Source: Chloroflexota bacterium | Lineage (GTDB): Bacteria > Chloroflexota > Dehalococcoidia > Lucifugimonadales > Australimonadaceae | Assembly (NCBI GenBank): GCA_028874795.1 | Contig: JAPPHT010000037.1 | Coordinates: forward strand, 1 to 39,681 | Direction of reading: 5' to 3' | Length of the DNA: 39,681 bases | Part shown: piece after piece, positions 24,082 to 32,527 of the stretch | Layout of the letters: each line of letters starts with the position of its first letter | Numbering within the stretch: position 1 is the first letter of the stretch | Translations under genes and position numbers: made by a program | The notes under the pieces: generated by a model | The model's input: the letters and a program-made list of their open reading frames with translations, nothing else | Database searches by the model: none | What the model was told of the DNA's origin: nothing

Positions 24082-25032
24082 GTGACCGGCAGCGTGTGGG
24101 CCCAACTGCCGCTCTCGGAGGACGACTACGCCCTGTTCGCGCGAGAGTTCCCCGGCCTGACCTTCCACTCAGGGCAGGAGATCGCGCCCTCGGAGCAGGA
24201 GGGTACAGAGATCCTGCTCACGAGCCAGCCGTTCGAGGACGAGCTCGTGCAGGCGATGCCCTCGCTGCGGTGGGTGCAGGTGACGCGCGGAGGCGGAGCG
24301 GGGTTCATCACGCCGACCATGCGGGAGCGATCCATCCGGGTGACGACCTGCACGGGCATCCACGGACCGCCGTTCTCCGAGTTCACGTTCGCCTCCATCC
24401 TGACGTTCGCCAAGCAACTGCCGCAGATCGCGGAAGCCCAGCGGGAGCACCGCTGGGCCCCGGAGATGGGGCTTGCGAAGCTGGAGGGCAGCACGCTCGG
24501 TGTCGTGGGGCTCGGCATGATCGGCTCGGCGGTCGCGGAGAAGGCGAAGGCGTTCGGGATGCGGGTGATAGCGACGCGCATGCACCCGGAACGCAAGCCG
24601 GAGTACGTGGACTGGATCGCCGGGCCGGACGGCACACCCGATCTGATGGCGGCGTCCGACTACGTGGTCGTAGCCCGGCCTCCGGGTCGTGGCGGCGGCC
24701 CCTGGATCACGGCGAAGGAGCTGGGGCTGATGCGCCGGAACGCGGTCCTGGTGGTGCTCGTCGGGGGCGACCACGTCGTCGACCTCGACGCGCTGGGGGA
24801 CGCGCTCCGCGGAGGCTCCATCGCCGGAGCGGCGATCAACTTCTCGCCGTTCGAGCCGCTGCCGGAGGACTCGCCCGCGTGGGACTTTCCCAACATGATC
24901 CTCAGCCCGGGACTGGCCGCGAGCGACCCAGACAAGTGGACCCTGCAACGCGGGGTCTTCATCGAGAACCTGCACCGGTACCTGGACGGCGGAGAACTCC
25001 GCAACGAGGTCGGGGTCAACACCGCCTACTAG
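24082..25032 (+). CDS. D-2-hydroxyacid dehydrogenase homologue with altered active site
   Basis: A 316-residue protein with the two-domain 2-hydroxyacid dehydrogenase fold. The Rossmann motif GLGMIG (143-148) is intact. Comparing the conserved loops: the Arg of the NxARG loop is replaced (VLVGGDHVVD, Gly228); the Glu in FEPLP is kept (Glu258); and the His of the TPH motif is Gly277 (ILSPGLAA). Lacking Arg and His it is unlikely to oxidise a hydroxyacid in the normal way; it may bind NAD(P) as a sensor or catalyse something else. GTG start, 2 bp after the propeller gene. The substrate-domain segment TGIHGPPFSEFTF is normal. Confidence 0.85.
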   Translation: MTGSVWAQLPLSEDDYALFAREFPGLTFHSGQEIAPSEQEGTEILLTSQPFEDELVQAMPSLRWVQVTRGGGAGFITPTMRERSIRVTTCTGIHGPPFSEFTFASILTFAKQLPQIAEAQREHRWAPEMGLAKLEGSTLGVVGLGMIGSAVAEKAKAFGMRVIATRMHPERKPEYVDWIAGPDGTPDLMAASDYVVVARPPGRGGGPWITAKELGLMRRNAVLVVLVGGDHVVDLDALGDALRGGSIAGAAINFSPFEPLPEDSPAWDFPNMILSPGLAASDPDKWTLQRGVFIENLHRYLDGGELRNEVGVNTAY

Positions 25033-25351
25033 GAGCGGTGTGAACAGCCTCTCTCACGACCCCGCGTTTCACCCGCATCCCAGCCTTCCCCCGCCAAGGG
25101 CTGACAAGGGTATGCAGGGGAGTACCCAGGAGTGACACGGAAGGCGCCCCGCCTCCCATACCCCACCGCGTGCGCTGCCCGCGCACCCTGGATTCCCGCC
25201 TGTGCGGGAATGACGAACGCGGTCGATACCTACCCCTACCGCTCCTCGCCCACGCCTATCGCCTCCCAACTACATACCGCTGTCAGCCCGTCAAGGGGGG
25301 AGGAAGCGGGCGACCTTCTCCCGTCAAGGGAGAGGAACCTGGCGACCGGGA
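25033..25351. repeat. Intergenic region holding the second MITE-like copy
   Basis: It separates convergent genes. Left and right of the element at 25098-25289 are the two halves of a CCTTCCCCC/GGGGGGAGG hairpin. After it comes a CCTTCTCCCGTCAAGGGAGAGG hairpin (25312-25333), a candidate bidirectional transcription end. No CDS. Confidence 0.55.
25098..25289. mobile_element. 192-bp MITE-like element, copy 2
   Basis: It begins GGGCTGACAAGGGTATGCA and ends in the complement of GGGCTGACAGCGGTATGTA, the same terminal repeats as the copy at 7925-8117. The interior aligns over most of its length, including GAAGGCGCCCCGCCTCCCAT, the GCGCTGCCCGCGCACCCTGG stretch, the REP hairpin and AATGACGAACGCGGTCGA. 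Loop bases are duplicated with one change: GCCAA (25093-25097) and GTCAA (25290-25294). The different loop sequence from copy 1 indicates a separate insertion. Confidence 0.7.
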
Positions 25352-27466
25352 TCAGGCGCGGCTCTCGACCGGGCTGCTCTGCAGGCGCTCGAGCTCGTCG
25401 AGCGGTATGTGGCAGTGGACCTCGTGCGTAGGGGAGCCGGGGGAGGTCTGCACGGGCGGCGGGGTGTTGTCGCAGATGTCGCCGATCTTGCGGGGGCAGC
25501 GGGACGCGAAGAAGCATCCCTTGAACTGCTCGTGCTGCTTCGGCACCGACCCGCCCAGGCGGATGGGCGTCGGGATGGCGTCCGGATCGGGTATGGGCGC
25601 CGCAGACAGGAGCGCTTCCGTATAGGGGTGGGACGGCGCAGAGAGCACGTCCTCCGCCGGGCCGCACTCGGCGACGTGGCCCGCGTACAGCACCAGGATC
25701 TCGTCCGACACGTAGCGGACGACGCCGAGGTCGTGCGAGATGAAGACGTACGACGTCCCCTTCTCGCGCTGGTGGTCCTCCAGCAGGTTGAGCACCTGGG
25801 CCTGGACCGAAACGTCCAGGGCGGAGACGGGCTCGTCGGCGACGATGAGCTCAGGGTCGCCGGCGAAGGCGGCCGCGAGGGCCACCCGCTGCTGCTGCCC
25901 GCCGCTGAGCTGCAACGGCTGGCGGTCCATGTAGGAGGCGTCGAGACCGACGGACTCGAGCAGTTCGCATGCCCGCTCTTCCCGCTCCTTCGCGCTCATG
26001 TCGGTGAACTTCTGCAACGGACGCAGGATGTTGTGGCGCACCGGCAGTTTCGGGTTGAGCGACGACGTCGGGTTCTGGAAGACCATCCGGATCGACCCCT
26101 TCTGGTCGGCGTTCCGCTCGTCGGCCTCCGCCGACAGCTCTTCCCCGCGCAGCTCGACGTCGCCGCTGTCGCGCGGCACGAGGCCCACGATGCTGCGTGC
26201 GACGGTGCTCTTGCCGGAGCCGCTCTCCCCGACGATGCCGACGGTGCGTCCGGCGCCGACGTTGAAGTCGACGTTCTCCACCGCGCGGACGGGGGGCTTC
26301 ACCTTCGGGCCGAAGAAGAGGTACTTCCGCTGCCACTTGCCGTAGACGCGATGCAGTCCCTTGACGGTCAGCGTTGGCTCCTTGCCGTTCTCGTGCGGGG
26401 CCTCCCGCTCGACGGACTCGTTCCAGAGGTCGGGGCTGACGTCGTGCGGGTAGAAGCACCGCGACCCGTGGGCCGCGCTTACGGAGACCGGCTCCGGCGC
26501 CTCCGCGGTGCAGCGGTCCGTTGCCATGGGGCAGCGGTCCGAGAACAGGCACATGCCGGGGTCGGCCTGCGTGCTGGGGAACACGGAGCCCTGGATGCTC
26601 TGGAGCCGCGTGACGGCTCCCTCGTCGGCCACCGGCTTGGGGACGCAGCTGAGCAGTCCGACGGTGTACGGGTGGCGCGGGTCTTTGAACAGGTCGCGCA
26701 CCGGCGCTTCCTCGACGGTCTGGCCGGCATACATGACCACGACACGGTCCGCGATGCGGGCAACGACGCCCAGGTTGTGGCTCACGTAGAGGATGCCGGC
26801 GTTCACCCTGCCCTTGAGGTCCGCGACGAGGTCGAGGATGGTGGCCTCGGTCGTAACGTCCAGTCCGGTCGTCGGCTCGTCCATCAGGAGCAGGTCGGGG
26901 TCGCAGGCAAGGGCCATGGCGATGACGATGCGCTGCTGCTGGCCTCCGCTGAGCTGATGCGGGTAGCTCTCAGCGATCCGCTCGGGGTCGGGCAGACCGA
27001 CGCTCTCTATCAGCTCCGCCATGCGCTGAGCAGCCTGCGCGGCGTCGAGGTCCAGGTGCTCGCTGATGGCCTCCAGTATCTGGTGGCCGACCTTCATGGT
27101 GGGGTTCAGCGCGAGCGCCGGGTCCTGGTAGACCATGGCGATACGGTTCCCACGCAGCTTGCGGAGCTCGGCAGGTCCAAACTCGGCCATGTCCTGGCCG
27201 TCGAGATAGACGGCTCCGCCGACTTCCGGTTCACCGGGCAGGTAGCCCATAATGGCATAGGCCATGGTGGACTTGCCGCAGCCCGATTCGCCCACGAGGC
27301 CGACGACCTCGCCGCGCTTGATCTCGAACGAGGCGTCGCGCACGGCGTGTACCGCTCCGGTGGGGGTGAAGAAGGTGACGGAAAGCCCGTCCACCTTCAG
27401 CAGAGGCTGGGCCGCTGACGCGGACCGAGTGGTTGTCTCGAGCGTAGCAGTGGTTGTGGTGGCCAT
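25352..27466 (-). CDS. Fused dipeptide/oligopeptide ABC transporter double ATPase (DppD-DppF type)
   Basis: A 704-residue protein with two complete ABC ATPases in one chain. Domain 1 (about 20-330) has Walker A GESGCGKST, signature LSGGQQQR and Walker B LLLMDEPTTGLD. Domain 2 (about 365-690) has GESGSGKST, LSGGQQQR and IVADEPVSALD. Each ends in the Cys-rich oligopeptide-transporter tail (CLFSDRCP and CFFASRCP). Normally these are two genes. It drives import through the two permeases upstream. Its ATG overlaps the preceding permease stop by one base (TAATG), so it is translationally coupled as the last gene of the operon. Confidence 0.93.
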   Translation of the reverse strand: MATTTTATLETTTRSASAAQPLLKVDGLSVTFFTPTGAVHAVRDASFEIKRGEVVGLVGESGCGKSTMAYAIMGYLPGEPEVGGAVYLDGQDMAEFGPAELRKLRGNRIAMVYQDPALALNPTMKVGHQILEAISEHLDLDAAQAAQRMAELIESVGLPDPERIAESYPHQLSGGQQQRIVIAMALACDPDLLLMDEPTTGLDVTTEATILDLVADLKGRVNAGILYVSHNLGVVARIADRVVVMYAGQTVEEAPVRDLFKDPRHPYTVGLLSCVPKPVADEGAVTRLQSIQGSVFPSTQADPGMCLFSDRCPMATDRCTAEAPEPVSVSAAHGSRCFYPHDVSPDLWNESVEREAPHENGKEPTLTVKGLHRVYGKWQRKYLFFGPKVKPPVRAVENVDFNVGAGRTVGIVGESGSGKSTVARSIVGLVPRDSGDVELRGEELSAEADERNADQKGSIRMVFQNPTSSLNPKLPVRHNILRPLQKFTDMSAKEREERACELLESVGLDASYMDRQPLQLSGGQQQRVALAAAFAGDPELIVADEPVSALDVSVQAQVLNLLEDHQREKGTSYVFISHDLGVVRYVSDEILVLYAGHVAECGPAEDVLSAPSHPYTEALLSAAPIPDPDAIPTPIRLGGSVPKQHEQFKGCFFASRCPRKIGDICDNTPPPVQTSPGSPTHEVHCHIPLDELERLQSSPVESRA

Positions 27467-28389
27467 TACGCCTCCCTCTTTGGCAACTCCCGCGCCTGCT
27501 TGATGCCATCCGCAAGCAGGTTTACGCCGATCACCAGCGACGCGACAGCCATTCCGGGCGCAAGCGCAACCCAGGGCGCGACGACGATGTAGATGCGACT
27601 CTCGCTGATCATGAGGCCCCAGTCCGAGGACGGCGGCTGCACGCCGAGTCCGAGGAAGCCGAGCGACGCCACCAGCAGGATCGAGTAGCTGAAGCGCACC
27701 GACGCCTCGACGGCGAGAACCGGCAGCGTGTTGGGCAGGATCTCCCGGAAGATGATGTAGATGTTCGGCTCGCCGCGCAGCCGCGCCGCATCGACGAACT
27801 CCAGGCTCTTGATCGCCAGCGTGGAGGAGCGCATCACCCGGGCAACGGGGGCGATGAACACGATGCCGATGGTGCCGGCAATGTTGATGGGGTTCGGGCC
27901 GAGGCTCGTGAGCACGAGGAGCGCTATCAGCAGCGAGGGGAACGACATCATGGCGTCCATGACGCGCATCACCACCTCGTCCGTGCGCCCTCCCTTGTAC
28001 CCGCTGCTCATCCCGACGACGGTGCCGAGGACGATGCCGAGCAACGCGCCCGCCCCAGCCACCGAGATCAGCGACGTGGCGCCCGACATGACCCGACTCA
28101 GCACGTCCCGGCCGAACTGGTCCGTGCCGAGCAGGAACTGAAGCGACGGACCTTCCAACTGGTGGTCCTCGATGTGGAACTCCGTTGGCGGGTACGGGGC
28201 CAGAGCCTGACCGAACAGCGCGAGGATTACGTGCAGGACCACCAGCGGCAGGCCGATCCTGCCGGCCGGCGTGCGGAGCGCAAGCCGCACCAGCGAAGCA
28301 AGCGCCCGCAGCAAGGCAGCCGCGATGGACGTTGCCGCATCGAGCGGGCCCAACTGCATCCGGGGGGAAGTCGTCGGGGCAGCCATCAC
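27466..28389 (-). CDS. Peptide/nickel-type ABC transporter permease (DppC-like)
   Basis: A 307-residue inner-membrane permease of the BPD_transp_1 family. It has an N-terminal transmembrane segment (GLPLVVLHVILALFGQALA), the sequence LLGTDQFGRDVLSRVMSGAT typical of DppC/OppC, and an ATPase-contact loop leading into LASLGFLGLGVQPPSSDWG. It overlaps the preceding dppB-like gene by 4 bp (ATGA) and the ATPase gene by 1 bp. It forms the channel together with the DppB-like subunit. Confidence 0.93.
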   Translation of the reverse strand: MMAAPTTSPRMQLGPLDAATSIAAALLRALASLVRLALRTPAGRIGLPLVVLHVILALFGQALAPYPPTEFHIEDHQLEGPSLQFLLGTDQFGRDVLSRVMSGATSLISVAGAGALLGIVLGTVVGMSSGYKGGRTDEVVMRVMDAMMSFPSLLIALLVLTSLGPNPINIAGTIGIVFIAPVARVMRSSTLAIKSLEFVDAARLRGEPNIYIIFREILPNTLPVLAVEASVRFSYSILLVASLGFLGLGVQPPSSDWGLMISESRIYIVVAPWVALAPGMAVASLVIGVNLLADGIKQARELPKREA

Positions 28390-29330
28390 GTCAGCCTTAT
28401 CCGCGGGTCCAGAGCGCCGTAGCTGAGGTCCGCCACGAGATTACTGAGCGCGTACGTCCCGGCGATGATGAGCGCGAGCGTCTGCAACAGAGGAACGTCA
28501 CGCGTGTTGATGGAAGTCAGCAGCAGTTGTCCCAGTCCGGGGTATGCAAAGACGTTCTCCACGATGATGAGCCCGCCGAGCATCCACCCCATGTTCACGG
28601 CGATCACGCTGATCGTCGGGAGCATGGCATTCGGCACGACGTGCCGGAGCAGAACGCGCCGCATCGGGAGTCCCTTCAGCACCGCCGTGCGGACGTATTG
28701 CGTGTTCAGCACCTCTATGACGTTGGCCCGCGTCATCCGCATGATGTAGGCGAACAGCACGCCGGTCAGCGTCAGGGTGGGGAGCACGAGGATCAACGGT
28801 CTCGTGAGCGGACTCGTTCCCGGTAGGATGGCGCTCGAAGAGGGGAACCAGCCGAGGAACGAGGAGAATACGACGATCAGGAGGACTCCCGTCACGAACT
28901 CGGGAAGCGAGATGGCCACCAGACTCCCAACCGACACGGCGTGGTCGGTCTTCGATCCGTGCCGCACGCCCATCCACACTCCTATGGCGACAGCGGAAGG
29001 CACCGCGACGAGGAAGGCGAACGCCGCGAGGATCAGCGAGTTCGCCAACCTGGGTTCGATCACCTCCGTCACCGGTATCTTCTGGACGAAGGAGTCACCC
29101 ATGTCGCCCCGGACCACCCCGCCAATCCACTCCAGGTAGCGGACAGGAGCGGGGCGGTCCAGGCCAAGCGTCTCCCGGATGTGCTTCAGGTTCTGTTCGG
29201 TCGCGCCCTGCCCCATGACCATCTGGGCGACGTCGCCAGGCAGGATCTCCGTGATGGCGAAGATTGCTGCCGAGACCACGAAGAGGGTCACGACGATCAG
29301 GCTGATGCGCCTTACCAGGAACCGCGTCAT
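28386..29330 (-). CDS. Peptide/nickel-type ABC transporter permease (DppB-like)
   Basis: A 314-residue permease with six expected transmembrane helices. The N-terminus RRISLIVVTLFVVSAAIF is followed by the periplasmic LPGDVAQMVMG and LGLDRPAPVRYLEWI, hallmark of DppB/OppB. The coupling loop reads NVFAYPGLGQLLLTSINTRD. Its ATG lies 20 bp after the substrate-binding lipoprotein gene and it overlaps the DppC-like gene by 4 bp. Confidence 0.93.
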   Translation of the reverse strand: MTRFLVRRISLIVVTLFVVSAAIFAITEILPGDVAQMVMGQGATEQNLKHIRETLGLDRPAPVRYLEWIGGVVRGDMGDSFVQKIPVTEVIEPRLANSLILAAFAFLVAVPSAVAIGVWMGVRHGSKTDHAVSVGSLVAISLPEFVTGVLLIVVFSSFLGWFPSSSAILPGTSPLTRPLILVLPTLTLTGVLFAYIMRMTRANVIEVLNTQYVRTAVLKGLPMRRVLLRHVVPNAMLPTISVIAVNMGWMLGGLIIVENVFAYPGLGQLLLTSINTRDVPLLQTLALIIAGTYALSNLVADLSYGALDPRIRLT

Positions 29331-29350
29331 TTGCCGTTACCTGCCTTTCC

Positions 29351-30928
29351 CTACCTGTCCAGCCATGCCTCATTCAGGATGAGCCAGCCCAGCGGATGCG
29401 GGTTCACGTTGCGGACGTCGTCCCGCTCGCCGTAGAGCACGGGCTGGAAGGCGGTTACGAGGCGCGGCACGTCTTCAACCAGGATGCACTGGACCTGCTT
29501 GTAGGTCTCCGCGCGCTCGGCGTCGTCCACCTGCCCGCGAGCCTTGACGATGAGCGCGTCGAGCTCGTCGTTGTAGTAGCGCGGGGCGTTCCAGGTCGAG
29601 TCGCTCATGTACTGGATGCTGAGCGCCTGGTCGGGCGTCCGGCCGAACCAGTACACGACGGTGAAGTTCTCGATCAGCCAGGTGTTCGCCCAGAACTGGT
29701 CCTCCGGCCTCTGGACGAGGTTAACGGTGATGCCGGCCGGCGCCGCGCTCTCCTTCAGGGCGACCGATTGCTCCAGCATGCCCGGACCGACGTTGCCGGT
29801 GTAGAGGGTGACCTCCAGCCCGTCCGGGTAGCCGGCCTCGGCCAGCAGCTCCTTCGCAAGCTCCGGGTCGTATTCCGGAGGCTTGCATTCGTCCGAGAAC
29901 ATCGGGTCGTTGGGGGCTATGGGGTGATCGTAGGCGATGCTGCCCCGGCCGAAGAGGGCCGCCTGGCGGATGGCTTCACGGTCGGTCGCGGCCTGGAGGG
30001 CCTGCCGGACCAGCTTGTTGTCGAACGGGGGTTCCCAGAGTCCGAGATCCAGCCCGATGTGGGAAGAACTGGCGGTTTCCAGCACGACGGTGCCGGGGTT
30101 GGCTTCGATTCCTGGGGCGGTTGGCGGCTCCAGCTGGTAGATCACGTCCACGTCGCCGCTCTTGAGCGCTTCCGCCCGGGTCGACGGGTCCGGGATCAAC
30201 TGGAACACGACCTCATCCAGGTAGGGCTTGCCCTCGTCCCAGTAGTCGGGGTTCTTCGAGAGCACCGTCCGCTGACCGGGCAGGTACTCCTCCAGGATGA
30301 AGGGGCCCGTCCCGACGCCCCCGAGCGTCAGGGAGTCGAGGTCCACGTTGGATGGGAGGATCCTGGCCTGGTAGATGGAGAGCACCTCGGGGAAGAACGC
30401 ACTGGCGCTGACCAGGTCGAAACGGATGGTGTAGTCGTCGATGACCTCCATGTGATCGATGACCTCGAACGTGGGCCGGGCGGGGGAGTCGATCACCGGG
30501 TCCAGCAGGCGGTTGAACGAGAACACGACGTCCTCAGCCTTGAACTCCTTGCCGTTGTGGAACGTTACGCCCTCCCGCAACTCGAAGGTCCAGGACGACA
30601 GGTCGTCGCTCGGTTCCCACGACGTGGCAAGCTCCGGCTTCATCGTGAGGTCCGGCTGGATCATCAGCAGGTTGTCGTACATCTGCTGGGTGATGAGGGT
30701 ATCCGCCGTGCCGAGCGTCACCGGCGGGTCAAGGGTGTTGTTCTCCGACACCAGCGTGACCGTCAGCGACCCGCCGGTCTTAATCTCATCGGAGCCGGAG
30801 CCCCCGCCGCCATCCCCGTCGTCGCCGCAGGCGCCAATCATCAGGAGCAATGCAAGTGTCAGGCCAATGAGCGCCGCGAGTCGCGTCCATCGGGCCCCGG
30901 CAGTCTTATAGTCGGTCCTCTCTCTCAT
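29351..30928 (-). CDS. ABC transporter substrate-binding lipoprotein (family 5)
   Basis: A 525-residue extracytoplasmic solute-binding protein of the DppA/OppA/NikA class. The signal peptide is basic (MRERTDYKTAGARWTR), then a hydrophobic run, then lipobox LMIGAC at about 29-34, followed by a Gly/Asp-rich tether. The mature protein shows FHNGKEFKAEDVVFSFNRL and GTGPFILEEYLPGQ, both conserved in the family. AGAGGTGA precedes the ATG. First gene of the four-gene operon running to 25352. The cargo may be peptides, nickel chelates or other organic solutes; binding residues do not settle it. Confidence 0.93.
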   Translation of the reverse strand: MRERTDYKTAGARWTRLAALIGLTLALLLMIGACGDDGDGGGGSGSDEIKTGGSLTVTLVSENNTLDPPVTLGTADTLITQQMYDNLLMIQPDLTMKPELATSWEPSDDLSSWTFELREGVTFHNGKEFKAEDVVFSFNRLLDPVIDSPARPTFEVIDHMEVIDDYTIRFDLVSASAFFPEVLSIYQARILPSNVDLDSLTLGGVGTGPFILEEYLPGQRTVLSKNPDYWDEGKPYLDEVVFQLIPDPSTRAEALKSGDVDVIYQLEPPTAPGIEANPGTVVLETASSSHIGLDLGLWEPPFDNKLVRQALQAATDREAIRQAALFGRGSIAYDHPIAPNDPMFSDECKPPEYDPELAKELLAEAGYPDGLEVTLYTGNVGPGMLEQSVALKESAAPAGITVNLVQRPEDQFWANTWLIENFTVVYWFGRTPDQALSIQYMSDSTWNAPRYYNDELDALIVKARGQVDDAERAETYKQVQCILVEDVPRLVTAFQPVLYGERDDVRNVNPHPLGWLILNEAWLDR

Positions 30929-31031
30929 CGTTCACCTCTTTCATACCCAATGCGGAGCCTGGGCTCCTCGGGGAATCTGTGCTTGGAAGGTCCCCTTGCC
31001 GCTCCGGCGAAAGCGCACAAGTCACCCGCAT
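30906..31031 (-). CDS. Possible 41-codon upstream ORF overlapping the ABC operon start
   Basis: It starts at ATG 31031 and ends in TAA at 30906-30908, overlapping the first 23 bases of the substrate-binding protein gene in another frame. It has only a weak ribosome site and no recognisable protein features (Pro/Ser/Arg-rich). If translated it could couple or regulate the operon; it may equally be chance. Confidence 0.2.
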   Translation of the reverse strand: MRVTCALSPERQGDLPSTDSPRSPGSALGMKEVNDEREDRL

Positions 31032-31092
31032 CACGCCTGCTGAGGGGTTCTCCCTGGATGGAGGTCAGGGGCGTAGCGGAGGGGATCTCTGG

Positions 31093-31108
31093 TTCGGTAT
31101 CTACCGAA
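31093..31108. promoter_or_regulatory. Palindrome in the ABC operon leader
   Basis: TTCGGTA-TC-TACCGAA is a perfect 7-bp inverted repeat with a 2-bp centre. Its location about 100 nt after the predicted start site fits a roadblock operator. The 2-nt loop is too small for a stable RNA hairpin, so a DNA-binding dimer is the more likely reader. Confidence 0.45.
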
Positions 31109-31214
31109 TGGGGGGTGACTCGCCTGGTGTCGGCCTTGCGCCGGGCTGCAGGGACCGGTCTCTTTTTTGCCTCGGGTTAGCTTGCAGCCAGCCGAGCGGC
31201 GGCGGTCAAGTCCA

Positions 31215-31244
31215 ACCATAGGCAGGGTCGTTGGAGGGTGTCAA
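31215..31244 (-). promoter_or_regulatory. Predicted promoter of the ABC operon
   Basis: A perfect TTGACA -35 box (31244-31239), 18 nt spacing and TATGGT -10 (31220-31215) on the minus strand. Predicted start near 31208. Confidence 0.5.
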
Positions 31245-31624
31245 CCTGCCGATTCCGTCAACGAACGTGCCCGATAACGTCATAAATCGACACGACTGCG
31301 CGTCGGCGGCTACGAGGGGCGTGGCTAAGGCCGTGGCCACGCTTATGCAGGATCAGACCGGACGGAGCGACCCAGCCGGTGATAGCCTGGCTCACCTACC
31401 CCGCCCCCTACTCGATCACTCGCCACGGCAGCCTGTCGAGCGCCGACCGGGGCGAGCGTTCCGCCTTCATATCATGGAAGCGCCGCATTTCGCCTTGAGC
31501 GCTACGGTTCAGGGGCCATATCCGCCACAATTGAGACCGTCGGCCAATTTTGCAGGGAATATCAGGGCTCCGCCGAGCGGCGTCAGCGGGAGCGCGGGAG
31601 GAGCCGAACAGGAGTTCCCGTCTT

Positions 31625-32476
31625 CTACACCGTGAACCGCATCAGGTCCTCGCCGAAGGTCAACGTGTTCCCGTAGCCGGCGCAGATGACCTCGCGCGAC
31701 CACGGCTCGTCGAGGTCGCTCATGTGCGTTGCGACGAGATGAGGCACGCCGGACCTGGCGGCAACCTCGGCGAGGCCGTGGGGACAGGTGTGCGAGTTCG
31801 CGATGCGCCGCGCGAACTCCGTGAGGTGCTCACGGTCGACCTCGTGATAGTCGCGACCGTCAGGCGCGGGCCCTCCGCGGTGCGGCTGCGTCTGCATCAG
31901 TTCGTGCACGAGCATGTTCGCGCCGGAGGCGGCCTCGACGACGGCGTCGCTCACCGCCGTGTCGCCCGATATGACCAGCCTGCTGCTGCCCTCCTCGAAC
32001 ACGAAGCCCAGCGCGGGCTTCACGTAGCCGTGCTCGACCTCGATCGCGGTAGCGCGCCAGCCGTCGCCTTCGAAGCGGTCGCCGTGGCCTACCTCGACGA
32101 CGCGCACATCCATGACGTCTTCGCCCACGCGGTCATGCAGGCGCCGGATGCGGATGTCCTCCTCGAAGGCGTGGACGAGCCGCTGTACGAAGTCTTTGGT
32201 GCGAGCGGGGCCGATGACGGTGAACGGTCGCTTGCGGTAGCGGATCCAACCGGTGATGAGCACGTGAGCCAGGTCGATAGTGTGGTCCGAGTGCATGTGG
32301 GTGAGGAAGATGTAGTCAAGGTCCGTGGTGTCCTCCCCCGCCTCCACCATCCGTCGCACGCAGCCGTTGCCCGTATCCACCAGCACGGAGTCGCCGCCGA
32401 TGCGCAGGTGGTTGCTGGGTCCCGCGCGTTGCGGGCTGGGCTGGGGCGTGCCCGTGCCGAGCAGGGTGAGTTCCAT
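31625..32476 (-). CDS. Metallo-beta-lactamase fold hydrolase (RNase Z/arylsulfatase-like group)
   Basis: A 283-residue MBL-fold protein. It opens MELTLLGTGTPQPSPQRAGP, then the zinc motif THMHSDHT (His60, His62, Asp64, His65), the bridging Asp in VISGDTAVS and a late His in VATHMSD. This is the layout of RNase Z-like and arylsulfatase-type hydrolases. The tRNase exosite arm is not obvious, so a small-molecule esterase or phosphodiesterase role is more likely. GGAGAGG stands before ATG 32476. It follows the S9 peptidase gene by 51 bp on the same strand and may share its transcript. Confidence 0.88.
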   Translation of the reverse strand: MELTLLGTGTPQPSPQRAGPSNHLRIGGDSVLVDTGNGCVRRMVEAGEDTTDLDYIFLTHMHSDHTIDLAHVLITGWIRYRKRPFTVIGPARTKDFVQRLVHAFEEDIRIRRLHDRVGEDVMDVRVVEVGHGDRFEGDGWRATAIEVEHGYVKPALGFVFEEGSSRLVISGDTAVSDAVVEAASGANMLVHELMQTQPHRGGPAPDGRDYHEVDREHLTEFARRIANSHTCPHGLAEVAARSGVPHLVATHMSDLDEPWSREVICAGYGNTLTFGEDLMRFTV

Positions 32477-32527
32477 GGACGGTCCTCTCCTTCCACGCAG
32501 GTCCATACGGGACCGGTGGTCTTCTGC

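Larger units (their letters stand above)
30929..31624 (-). promoter_or_regulatory. Upstream region and long leader of the ABC operon
   Basis: No confident gene; the open frame at 31231-31635 looks non-coding. A strong minus-strand promoter lies at 31244-31215. Between its start site and the operon ATG are about 280 nt of leader with a palindrome (31093-31108) and a small overlapping frame (31031-30906). I recognise no known riboswitch consensus. The portion 31250-31624 has no dispersed repeats and nothing recognised. Confidence 0.5.

Noticed and set aside
31156-31168. GGTCTCTTTTTT as a plus-strand terminator or T-box end
   Set aside because: No gene transcribes into it on that strand and no T-box or antiterminator consensus is present.
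31231-31635. 134-codon plus-strand frame before the MBL gene
   Set aside because: No ribosome site, no recognisable domain, and Pro/Arg-rich composition typical of non-coding high-GC DNA; it also overlaps the end of the MBL gene.
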